Source: Actinacidiphila yeochonensis CN732 (GTDB lineage Bacteria > Actinomycetota > Actinomycetes > Streptomycetales > Streptomycetaceae). From it: a DNA stretch of 64,000 nt. A program made the translations under genes and the position numbers. Below, in pieces: positions 35,926 through 44,629 of this stretch (the first letter of the stretch is position 1; each line of letters opens with the position of its first letter). The DNA lies in NCBI RefSeq assembly GCF_000745345.1, contig NZ_JQNR01000005.1:4030001-4094000 (forward strand). The letters run 5' to 3'. The notes under the pieces were generated by a model. It saw only the letters and a program-made list of their open reading frames with translations. It searched no databases and was not told the origin of the DNA.

Positions 35926-36872
35926 CCGCTGCCGTCGTCCAGGTCGGCTCGTACCTCTTCGACACCCCGCGCACCCTCGCCAAGGCCCAACAGGCCATAG
36001 CCGAGGCGGTCGCCGGCGGCGCGCGGATCGTGGTGCTGCCCGAGGCGTACCTCGGCGGCTATCCGAAAGGGCTCACCTTCGGCGTGACGGTCGGCGAGCG
36101 CAGCCGTCCGGGCCGGGACGAGTTCCGCCGCTACTTCGAGTCGGCGATCGACGTACCCGGTCCGGAGACCGACGCCCTGGCCGCGCTCGCCCAGGACCTG
36201 GGCGTCCACATCGTCACCGGCGCGGTCGAGCGCTCCGGCGGCACGCTCTACTGCGTGGCGCTCTTCCTCGGCCCGCGCGGCGGGCTGCTGGCCAAGCACC
36301 GCAAGCTGATGCCGACCGCCGCGGAGCGGCTCATCTGGGGCATGGGCGACGGGTCCACCATGCCGGTCGTCGACACCGGGGCGGCCCGCCTCGGCGCCGG
36401 CATCTGCTGGGAGAACTACATGCCGCTGTTCCGGGCGGCCATGTACGCCAAGGGCGTCGACATCTGGTGCGCTCCGTCCGTGGACCACCGCGACGCCTGG
36501 CAGGCCACCATGCGCCATGTCGCGCTCGAAGGCCGCTGCTTCGTCCTGTGCGCCAACCAGTTCCTGACCCGCGCCGAACTGCCGCCCGACGTCAGCCCGG
36601 TCCAGGGCGAGGCCCCCGGGACCGTCCTCATCAACGGCGGCAGCGTCATCGTCTCCCCGCTCGGCGAGGTCCTGGCCGGCCCCCTGCGGGACGCCGAGGG
36701 CATCCTCACCGCCGAGCTCGACCTCGCCGAACTCCCCCGCGCCCGCTTCGACTTCGACGCCCACGGCCACTACTCCCGCCCCGACGTCTTCACCCTCCAC
36801 GTCGACGCCCACCCCCACCCGGGCACCCGCTGGTCCGGCCCGCCCCCCGAAGGCCCTGACGGCGCGCCGTGA
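35913..36872 (+). CDS. Nitrilase (carbon-nitrogen hydrolase, branch 1)
   Basis: 319 residues with the complete catalytic set of true nitrilases: Glu in VVLPEAYLGGYPKG, Lys in KHRKLMPTAAERLIWGMGDG, and Cys in GAGICWENYMPLFRAAMY. CWENYMP and the RLIWGxGDGS stretch are typical of enzymes that hydrolyse nitriles to acids (plant NIT4-like and bacterial nitrilases), rather than amidases. A further motif is IWCAPSVDHRDAWQATMRHVALEGRCFVL. No signal peptide. The AAGGAG site 8 nt before the ATG at 35913 supports the start. As the third gene of the ASS-like/EgtA-like operon it suggests that a nitrile is a substrate or intermediate (inference). Confidence 0.92.
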   Translation: MSRVTAAVVQVGSYLFDTPRTLAKAQQAIAEAVAGGARIVVLPEAYLGGYPKGLTFGVTVGERSRPGRDEFRRYFESAIDVPGPETDALAALAQDLGVHIVTGAVERSGGTLYCVALFLGPRGGLLAKHRKLMPTAAERLIWGMGDGSTMPVVDTGAARLGAGICWENYMPLFRAAMYAKGVDIWCAPSVDHRDAWQATMRHVALEGRCFVLCANQFLTRAELPPDVSPVQGEAPGTVLINGGSVIVSPLGEVLAGPLRDAEGILTAELDLAELPRARFDFDAHGHYSRPDVFTLHVDAHPHPGTRWSGPPPEGPDGAP

Positions 36873-36953
36873 GGGACGGGGCGGCGCGGCGGGGCGGGCG
36901 CGGTGCCGGACGCCCGGGGGTGGCGGGCGCGGCGGAGGCGGCGGGGGAGGCCG

Positions 36954-37688
36954 TCAGGCGATGCCGCCGTTGGCGAAGAGCACCTGGCCGTTGACCCAGC
37001 GGCCGGGGCCGGCGAGGAAGGCGACCGTCTCGGCGATGTCCTCGGGCGTGCCCAGGCGCTCCAAAGGGGCCTGGGCGGCCAGCCGTTCGACCGTCGCCTC
37101 GTCCTTGCCGTCGAGGAAGAGCGGTGTGGCCGTGGGGCCGGGGGCCACCGCGTTGACGGTGATGTCGCGCCCGCGCAGCTCACGGGCCAGGACCAGCGTC
37201 ATCGCCTCGACGGCACCCTTGCTCGCGGCGTAGGCGGCGTAACCGGGGGCGGCGAGGCGGGTGATCGAGGTGGAGAAGGTGATGACGGCGCCGCCCGCCC
37301 GGAGCCGGCGCGCGGCCTGCTGGGCGACGACGAAGGTGCCGCGGACGTTGGTGCGGTGCATCCGGTCCAGGGCCTCCAGGTCGAACTCGGCGACCGGCCC
37401 GAGCGTCATCACCCCGGCGGTGTTGACGACGACGTCGAGGCCGCCGAACTCCTTCTCGACGGTGTCGAACGCCTCGGCCATCGCTGCCTCGTCGGCGACG
37501 TCGCCCCGGACGGCGACGGCCCGGCCGCCGGCGCGCCCGACGGCGTCCACGACCTCCCGGGCGGCGGCCGGATTGCCGGCGTAGTGGACGCCGACCGCCA
37601 TGCCGTCCGCCGCCAGCCGTTCGGCGACGGCGCGGCCGATGCCGCCGGACGCTCCGGTGACCAAGGCGACGCGTGGGGCGTGGGACAT
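36954..37688 (-). CDS. Short-chain dehydrogenase/reductase
   Basis: 244 residues, a classical SDR: VALVTGASGGIGRAVAERLA (TGxxxGxG), VNTAGVM (NAG-like as NTAG), catalytic Ser in STSITRLAAPG and YAAYAASKGAVEAM (YxxxK), with VNAVAPGPTATPLF. The last residues (GRWVNGQVLFANGGIA) match 3-ketoacyl-ACP reductase-like SDRs. It is likely an NADP(H)-dependent reductase of unknown substrate. It is transcribed divergently from a TetR gene, and a palindrome between them (37718-37734) is the probable operator. Confidence 0.94.
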   Translation of the reverse strand: MSHAPRVALVTGASGGIGRAVAERLAADGMAVGVHYAGNPAAAREVVDAVGRAGGRAVAVRGDVADEAAMAEAFDTVEKEFGGLDVVVNTAGVMTLGPVAEFDLEALDRMHRTNVRGTFVVAQQAARRLRAGGAVITFSTSITRLAAPGYAAYAASKGAVEAMTLVLARELRGRDITVNAVAPGPTATPLFLDGKDEATVERLAAQAPLERLGTPEDIAETVAFLAGPGRWVNGQVLFANGGIA

Positions 37689-37717
37689 CGGAATTCCGCC
37701 TCTCGACGAGTTCGGTA

Positions 37718-37734
37718 ATGAACGCTTGGTTCAT
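37718..37734. promoter_or_regulatory. TetR operator palindrome ATGAAC-N5-GTTCAT
   Basis: A perfect 6-5-6 inverted repeat in the gap between the divergent SDR and TetR genes, 30 bp upstream of the SDR start. Its position fits repression of the SDR gene and autoregulation of the TetR gene. Confidence 0.6.
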
Positions 37735-37804
37735 ATAAGCAGATGGTGGACGCGGCGTCCATATGTCACAGTGAGTGTTCATCGACGAGGCGAGGGGATG
37801 GCTG

Positions 37805-38514
37805 ATGCGGGAGCCGGCGGAACGGGCCCACACGGCGGAAGGCCGGGCGGCGGAGGCGCGAGCGGCGGAACAGGTGCCGGACACCCAGGGCCCGGAGCAA
37901 CCGACGCCCGTCCCGGTACGGCGCGGCCGGGGGCGGCGGCCCGCGGGCGAGGTGCGGGACCAGGTCCTCACCGCCGCGGGGCGCTGCTCCTCCGGGAGGG
38001 CATGGCCGCGTTCACCATCGAACGGGTGGCCCAGGAGGCGGCGGTCAGCAAGACGACGATCTACAAGTGGTGGCCGTCCCGCGGCACGCTCGCCCTCGAC
38101 GGCTACTTCCACGGCGTGGAGTCCACCCTGGCCTTCCCCGACACCGGTGACATCGCGGCCGATCTCACGGCGCAGGTCCGCGCGTTCGTCCGGCTGCTCT
38201 CGGAGACGGAGGCGGGCCGGGTCATCGCCGAACTCGTCGGGCAGGCGCAGACGGACCCCGACCTCTCCGCCGCGCTCCTGGAGCGCTACTCCGGACCCCG
38301 CCGCGACCTCGCGGTGGACGCCATGCGCCGTGCCCAGACCCGTGGCCAGCTCCGTGCCGGCGTCGACCCGCAGGTGCTGGTGGACCAGCTGTGGGGCGCC
38401 TGCTACCACCGGCTGCTGCTTCCCAACCTGCCGCTGACCGAGGAGTTCGCGGCCCAGCTGGTCGACAACCTCCTGCACGGCGTCGCCGCCGGTGCCCCCG
38501 GGGCCGCCGGCTGA
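37805..38514 (+). CDS. TetR family regulator, apparent -1 frameshift
   Basis: The frame from ATG 37805 ends in RRGRGRRPAGEVRDQVLTAAG, a normal TetR lead-in, then is lost. The other frame continues LLLREGMAAFTIERVAQEAAVSKTTIYKWWPSRGTLALDGYF (helix-turn-helix). Adding one G to the G4 run at 37978-37981 restores LTAAGALLLREGM and gives 236 residues. The C-terminal domain (ESTLAFPDTGDIAADLTAQVRAFV ... DQLWGACYHRLLL) is the TetR_C type of AefR/PsrA-like regulators. Probable targets are the divergent SDR gene and perhaps the esterase-ABC gene 68 bp downstream. Confidence 0.85.
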
Positions 38515-38582
38515 ACCCGGCCCGCGGCGGCGCGGCGTGGGGGTACGCGGGCGGCGCCGGGGGGGCGAACTAGGATCACAGG

Positions 38583-41503
38583 ATGGGTCTTCGGTGGGGG
38601 CGCGGTCGGAACCGGGTGCGGGGAAGGTGGGTCGCGCTGGCCGGCGCCCTGATCGTGGTCGCGGGCGCGGTCACGGGCGGGATCGCGGCCGGACGGGGCG
38701 GCGGCGGGCCCGCCGTGCGGGAGAGCGACGCGATGCTCACCGGCGCCGGCGGGGTGCGGCTGGACACGTCGTACTTCACCACCCCCGGCGGCGGGCGCCG
38801 TCCCGCCGTGCTGCTCGCGCACGGCTTCGGCGGGAGCAAGGACGACGTCAGGCAGCAGGCGCGGCAGCTGGCCCGGCACGGGTACGCCGTCCTGACCTGG
38901 TCCGCGCGGGGGTTCGGCGACTCGGGCGGGCGGATCGGGCTGAACGCCTCCGACGGCGAGGTCGCCGACGTCTCCCGGCTCGTCGACTGGCTGGCGAACC
39001 GTCCCGAGGTGCGGCTCGACGCTCCGGGCGACCCGAGGGTCGGCATCAGCGGCACCTCCTACGGCGGCGCGATCTCGCTGCTGGCCGCCGCGTACGACCA
39101 CCGCGTCGACGCCGTCGCTCCCCGCGAGACGTACTGGAACCTCGCCGACGCGCTGTTCCCCGACGGCGTCTACAAGAAGCTCTGGACCGGCATCCTCTTC
39201 TCCGACGGCTCGCCCGAGATCGCGACCGGCACCGGAGCAGCCCCCTCCGCCTCACCCTCCGCCTCCGCGCCGCCCGGCGGCACCGCCACCGGCGCGGCCG
39301 AGGCCCGGGCAAGGCCGCTGCCAGCGCCACCCCGGCCGCCGGTCCGAGCACGCCGTCCGCGGCGTCCGCCGCCCCCGGCTGCGGCCGGTTCGAGCCGTCG
39401 CTGTGCGCGCTGTACGACCGGGTCGCCCAGGCGGGCCGGCCCGACGCCGCCGCCAGCGCCCAGCTCGCCGCGCTGAGCCCGTCCGCCGTGGCGTCGCGCA
39501 TCGACGTCCCCGCGCTGATCGTGCAGGGGCAGACCGACTCGCTCTTCCCGCTCGACCAGTCCGACGCGATGGCCGCCGCGATCCGTGCCAACGGCGCCCC
39601 GGTGGACGTCGACTGGATCGCCGGCGGCCACGACGGGGGCGACGTCGAGCAGCCGCGGGTGGACGCGCGGGTCACCGCGTGGTTCGACCGCTACCTCAAG
39701 GGCGACCGGTCCGCGTCGACCGGCCCCGCCTTCCGTGTCACCCGCACCGGCGGCCTGGACTCCACCGACGGCACCACCGTGCTGCGCGGCGCCGACGCCC
39801 CCGCCTACCCGGGGCTCTCGGGCACCGCCAGCCGGCAGATCGCGCTGATCGGGCCGCCGCAGCGGATCACCAACCCGGCCGGCGGCTCGCCCCCGGCGAT
39901 CTCCGGCGTGCCCGGCTCCGGCGCGCTGGCCCAACTCTCCCAGCTCAGCCCGGACGCCGGCCTGGCCACCGACTTCCCCGGCCAGACCGCCGCCTTCGTC
40001 TCCGCCCCGCTGGCCGCCCGCACCACCGTCACCGGCGCCCCGGAGGTCACCGTCCGGGTGGCGACCAGCGCACCCGAGGCGGTGCTCTTCGGCAAGCTCT
40101 ACGACATCGCCCCCGACGGCAAGCGCACGCTGGCCGCCGGGCTCGCCGCCCCGGTGCGGGTGGCGGGGACGCCGAGCGGCACCACCGTGCGGGTGCGGCT
40201 GCCCGCCGTGGACCACGCCTTCGCCGCCGGCCACCGGGTCGGCATCGCCCTCGCCACCACCGACCTGGCCTACGCGAGCCCGACCGCGCCCGCCACGTAC
40301 GACGTCTCCCTGGCCGGCCAGGACGCGGTGGCCCTGCCGACCGACCCCGCGCTGACGGCCGAGGCCACCGGCGTACCGCGCTGGGTGTGGGTGGCACCGC
40401 CCGTCGCGGTGCTGCTGGCCCTCCTGCTGCTGGCCACCGGACGCCGCCGGCTGCGCCCCGGCCCGGCCGACCCCGCACTGGCCGGGGTGCCGCTGGAGAT
40501 CACCGGCCTGGGCAAGCGGTACGCGAAGTCCAACGACCGCTGGGCGGTGCGCGAGCTGTCGTTCCGGGTCGAGCGCGGCCAGGTGCTCGGGCTGCTCGGC
40601 CCGAACGGCGCGGGCAAGACCACCACGCTGCGGATGCTCATGGGCCTGATCCGCCCGGACGAGGGCGGCATCCGGGTGTTCGGCGAGGCGGTGCGGCCCG
40701 GCGCCCCCGTCCTGTCGCGGATCGGTTCCTTCGTGGAGGGCGCCGGCTTCCTGCCGCACCTGACGGGCCGGCAGAACCTCGACCTGTACTGGCAGGCCAC
40801 CGGCCGGCCCGCCCAGGACGCGCACCTGGCGGAGGCGCTGGAGATCGCCGACCTCGGCGCCGCGCTGGACCGGGCGGTGCGCACCTACTCGCAGGGCATG
40901 CGGCAGCGCCTCGCCCTGGCGCAGGCCATGCTCGGCCTGCCCGACCTGCTGATCCTCGACGAGCCCACCAACGGCCTGGACCCGCCGCAGATCCGGGAGA
41001 TGCGCGAGGTGATGATCCGGTACGCGGCCGGCGGGCGGACCGTCATCGTCTCCAGCCACCTGCTGTCCGAGGTGGAGCAGAGCTGCACCCACCTGGTGGT
41101 GATGGACCGCGGCCGGCTGGTCACGGCCGGTCCGGTCGCCGACATCGTCGGCTCGGCCGACACCGTGCTCGTCGGCGTGGAAGGCGGCACGCGCGCGACG
41201 CGCGCGACGCACCCGGCGGGCGGGGCCGTCGGGACGGACGCGTCGGACGGGACGGACGGGGCCGTCGGGACGGTCGACGTCGGCCAGGACGTGGTCGGCC
41301 AGGACGTGGTCGACGCGGTGGCCGCGCTGCCGGGCGTCGCCGCCGCCGTCCGGGAGGAGGACGGGCTCCTGGTCGTGCTCGACGGCGCCACCCCGGCCGT
41401 CCTCGTGGCCGAACTGGTGCGCCTGGGCGTGCCGGTGGCGCGGGTCGGCCCGCACCGCCGGCTGGAGGACGCCTTCCTGACCCTGATCGGAGGCTCGGCA
41501 TGA
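38583..41503 (+). CDS. CocE/PepX-type hydrolase fused to an ABC transporter ATPase, apparent -1 frameshift
   Basis: With one base restored at 39304-39309 this is a 973-residue fusion. Residues about 10-35 are a membrane segment or signal anchor (GRWVALAGALIVVAGAVTGG). Next is an alpha/beta hydrolase of the S15/CocE group (LLAHGFGGSKDD, nucleophile Ser in GISGTSYGGAISLL, Asp/His in IVQGQTDSLFPL and AGGHDGG). A jelly-roll PepX_C-like domain follows (FVSAPLAARTTVTGAPEVTVRV...). A second membrane segment (VAPPVAVLLALLLLA) precedes an ABC ATPase (LLGPNGAGKTTTLRML, signature YSQGMRQRLALAQAM, LLILDEPTNGLDP). The esterase would be outside and the ATPase inside. The stop overlaps the permease start (ATGA). 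Confidence 0.83.
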
Positions 41504-42389
41504 CCACGACCGCGGACGGCGCGAGGACCCCGCCGGCCCCGGCCGGGCCCGGGGGCGCCCCGGCTACCGGCCCGGAAGGACGCTGCGCCTGCGGGTGGAG
41601 GCGCGGCGGCAGCTGAGGCGGCGGCGCACCATGGTGGTCGGCGCGCTGCTGGTGGCGCTGCCGTTCGTCCTGATGGCGGCGTTCGCGGTGGGCGGCACCC
41701 CGTCCGACGGTGTCAACGGGCCGACGCTCGTCGACACCGCGACGGCCTCCGGAGCCAACTTCGCCGCCACGACGCTGTTCGTGTCCGCGGGGTTCGTGGT
41801 GGTGGTGCCGGTCGCGCTCTTCTGCGGCGACACGGTGGCCTCCGAGGCGGGCTGGTCCAGCCTCCGCTACCTGCTGGCCGCGCCGGTGCCCCGGGCCCGG
41901 CTGCTGGCGGTGAAGCTCACCGTGGCGCTGGGCTTCAGCGCGGCCGCGACGGTGCTGCTGCCGGCGGTCGCCCTGGCCGCCGGGACCGCCGCGTACGGCT
42001 GGGGCGGGCTCCAGCTGCCGGCCGGGGGAGTGCTGCCGGCCGGCACCGCGGCGGCGCGGGTGGGGATCGCGGTGGCGTACATCTTCGTGGGACAACTGGT
42101 CACCGCGGCCCTGGCCTTCTGGCTGTCCACGGTCACCGACGCGCCGCTGGGCGCGGTGGGCGGCGCGGTCGGGCTGACCATCGTCGGCAGCGTGCTGGAC
42201 GCGGTGACGGCGCTGCACGGCTGGCGCAGGGTGCTGCCGGCGCACTGGCAGTTCGCGTGGCTGGACCTGATGCAGCCGACCGCCGAGTGGTCGGGGATGC
42301 TCCAGGGCGCGAGCGTGTCGTTCTGCTACGCGGTGGTGCTGGTGGCGCTGGCCTTCCGCGGCTTCCGCACCAAGGACGTGGTGTCCTGA
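41500..42389 (+). CDS. ABC transporter permease, apparent -1 frameshift
   Basis: Starts with ATG 41500, overlapping the previous stop by 4 bp (ATGA), then changes frame near 41560. One added C in the C4 run at 41558-41561 reads ...GGAPGYRPGRTLRLRVEARRQL and gives a 296-residue protein. The rest has six hydrophobic segments (MVVGALLVALPFVLMAAFAV, FAATTLFVSAGFVVVVPVALF, VGIAVAYIFVGQLVTAALAF and others), typical of ABC-2 type permeases. It pairs with the ATPase end of the upstream fusion. The exported substrate is unknown. Confidence 0.85.
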
Positions 42390-42751
42390 GGCCGGTGGCG
42401 CACCGGCGCCCGTCGGCCCCGGGGCCGCGCCGGGTCGGGCCGGACGCCGTCGGCTGAGCCGGTGTCACACCCCTTGCCGGGCGGCGCCGTTACGTGTGTC
42501 ATGGTCACGGCCACGTAAAAAAGTCCTCCGTTCGGGTAAAACGACCGCCGGTGATCGTTTGCCGGCCTTGTCCTGGGCATGATCTGTGAGGCCGCGACGG
42601 GCGCCAACCGCCGCGGCAACCGTGTGCCGGGACCGCCCGGCCGCGGCGTCCCCTGTCCGCACCGCACCCGCACGTGAGCAGCAGAGCAAACCCGCACCAC
42701 GTACGAGCAGCACGAACACGCCAGGAGAGCCGCCACCACGAAGGAGAGTCC
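42390..42751. other. Promoter/leader region of the sedolisin gene
   Basis: 362 bp. It holds an inverted repeat TTACGTG (42490-42496) / CACGTAA (42512-42518) with a 15-nt spacer, followed by an A-tract. This could be an operator or a weak terminator of the ABC operon. No gene was found. Confidence 0.45.
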
Positions 42752-44131
42752 ATGCACACACCCCGCCCTCGGCGCACAGCCGCGGTCGCCGCGGCAGGGG
42801 CAGCCGCCCTCACCGCCGCCACACTGGCCGCCGCACCGTTTTCGGGTACGGCGGCCGCTGCCGGCCACGCCGCGGCCCCGGTCGTCAAGGCGGTGCCCGC
42901 GGTGTCCGGGCACGAACTCGTCAAGGGTGCCGGCAGCCCGCTGACCACCGCCCAGTGCCAGGCCCAGTGGGGCATCAACTGCTACAGCCCGCTGCAGTAC
43001 CGGCAGGCGTACGACCTCAATCCGCTCTACCGGGCCGGCGTGACGGGCCGCGGCCGGACGATCGTGATCGTGGACTCGTTCGGCTCCCCGACCATCCAGC
43101 ACGACCTGGACGTCTACAGCAAGCAGTTCGGGCTGCCCAGCACCCAGGTGCAGGTGGTCAAGTGGGGCGACGTGCCGCCGTTCGACCCGACCAACTCCGA
43201 CCACACCGGCTGGGCCGGCGAGACCACGCTGGACGTCGAGATGGCGCACGCGGTCGCCCCCGGCGCCCACATCGTGCTGGTGGAGACGGGCGTGGCCGAG
43301 ACCGAGGGCGTCACCGGCCTGCCGGAGATGATGGACGCGGAGAAGGCGCTGATCGACAAGGGTGTCGGCGACGTCATCACGCAGAGCTTCGGTGCGACCG
43401 AGGACACCTTCCCCGGCTTCGACCAGAAGGACTTCTCCAGCATCGAGAACCTGCGGTACGCCTTCAAGGACGCGGAGCGGCACGGCGTGACCGTGCTGGC
43501 CTCCTCCGGTGACGGCGGAGCCACCGACTCCACCGAGGACGGCTCGGACGACTACCCGTACCCGGTCAACTCCTGGCCCTCCGCGGACCCGCTGGTCACC
43601 TCGATCGGCGGCACCCAGCTCCACCTGGACGCGACGGGCGACCGGACCGCGCCCGACAGCGTCTACAACGACTACGGCGCCGGCGGCGGCGGCCAGTCGC
43701 ACGTCTTCTCCCGGCCCGCCTACCAGAACGGCGAGCGCCAGGTGGTCGGCGCGCAGCGCGGCACGCCCGACGTGTCGATGGCCGCCGCGGTGAACGGCGG
43801 CGCCTGGGTGTACAGCAGCTACGACCCGACCGCCACGGGCTGGGACGTCTACGGCGGGACCAGCGAGGCCAGCCCGCTGTTCTCCGGCATCATCGCCCTG
43901 GCCGACCAGGCGGCCGGCCACCGTGTCGGCGACATCCACACCGCCCTCTACGCGCTCGCGAAGACCGGGAAGCTCGGTGGGGTGGTCGACGTCGCGGACG
44001 GGACGAACAACAGCTACGACGGCGTCACCGGCTACACCGCGGTGAAGGGCTACGACCTGGCGACCGGCGTCGGCACCGTCGACGCGGCCCGCTTCGTGCC
44101 CGCGCTCGCCCTGCTGAGCCCGCGGCGCTGA
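42752..44131 (+). CDS. Secreted sedolisin (S53) family peptidase without pro-domain
   Basis: 459 residues. The signal peptide is RRTAAVAAAGAAALTAATLAAAPFSGTAAA. The S53 domain starts at about residue 65. The catalytic Glu and Asp lie in WAGETTLDVEMAHAVAPGAH, the oxyanion region is VITQSFGATED, and the Ser is in GGTSEASPLFSG (SGTSAS of the family). The C-terminal DVADGTNNSYDG...KGYDLATGVGTVDAARF is the calcium site and end of the domain. Classical sedolisins have a pro-domain of about 180 residues; here only about 35 residues lie between signal peptide and catalytic domain. The ATG at 42752 has AAGGAGAG in front. Confidence 0.93.
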   Translation: MHTPRPRRTAAVAAAGAAALTAATLAAAPFSGTAAAAGHAAAPVVKAVPAVSGHELVKGAGSPLTTAQCQAQWGINCYSPLQYRQAYDLNPLYRAGVTGRGRTIVIVDSFGSPTIQHDLDVYSKQFGLPSTQVQVVKWGDVPPFDPTNSDHTGWAGETTLDVEMAHAVAPGAHIVLVETGVAETEGVTGLPEMMDAEKALIDKGVGDVITQSFGATEDTFPGFDQKDFSSIENLRYAFKDAERHGVTVLASSGDGGATDSTEDGSDDYPYPVNSWPSADPLVTSIGGTQLHLDATGDRTAPDSVYNDYGAGGGGQSHVFSRPAYQNGERQVVGAQRGTPDVSMAAAVNGGAWVYSSYDPTATGWDVYGGTSEASPLFSGIIALADQAAGHRVGDIHTALYALAKTGKLGGVVDVADGTNNSYDGVTGYTAVKGYDLATGVGTVDAARFVPALALLSPRR

Positions 44132-44137
44132 CCGTCG

Positions 44138-44167
44138 CCGGGCGCGCCCCGCCAGGGGCGCGCCCGG
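44138..44167 (+). terminator. Hairpin terminator of the sedolisin gene
   Basis: A perfect 13-bp GC stem (44138-44150 with 44155-44167) around a GCCA loop, directly after the stop codon at 44129-44131. Confidence 0.8.
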
Positions 44168-44538
44168 CCGGGCCCGGCGGCCGGCCCCGAACGGGGGCGG
44201 TGGCCGCCGGGCCCGTCGGTGTGCGCGGAAACCGGGTGGAAGCCGCGTGGAACGCCAAGGACACCACGCGGAAGCCGGTCGGAACGGGCTCGGCCGTGGG
44301 CCCGACGGGCGCCGCGACCGGCGCGGGGGGAGAGCAGGCGCAGGGGGTGCAGGGGGCGCGAAGGTGCCTGCTCGGGGGTGCGCGCACCGGCCGGGCGCGG
44401 GTGTGCGGGCCGTGCCGCGCCGGCGTGCGGGCGGAGGATACGGCCCGCGTGCCCCGGCCGGGGCAGGTTCGCCCCATTGGGACAGCGGAGATCACCAACC
44501 TGGTTACGGTCGGTCAACCGCCTTGATTGGCAGGACTC

Positions 44539-44581
44539 TTGACAGTCAGGTGGTCCAGACCAACAGTATTGGTCCAGACCA
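44539..44581 (+). promoter_or_regulatory. Chitinase promoter with two dre-like 12-bp direct repeats
   Basis: TTGACA at 44539-44544 is followed by TGGTCCAGACCA at 44551-44562 and again at 44570-44581. The 12-mer is the direct repeat described in Streptomyces chitinase promoters and matches the core of the DasR-responsive element (ACTGGTCTAGACCACT). The first copy lies between -35 and -10. Repression by DasR, relieved by glucosamine-6-phosphate, is expected. Confidence 0.85.
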
Positions 44582-44629
44582 GCACTGCCCCCGGTGCCGG
44601 TAGACCCCACCCCGAAGGGAGCGCGGTCC

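Larger units (their letters stand above)
44132..44629. other. Intergenic region with terminator and chitinase promoter
   Basis: About 500 bp. The sedolisin terminator lies at 44138-44167. A G-rich stretch without a supported gene follows, then the chitinase promoter with two dre-like direct repeats at 44539-44581. Confidence 0.7.

Noticed and set aside
42490..42518. TTACGTG/CACGTAA inverted repeat as a definite operator
   Set aside because: Only one copy, short arms and a wide 15-nt spacer; it could be chance or a weak terminator, so it is mentioned only in the interval note.
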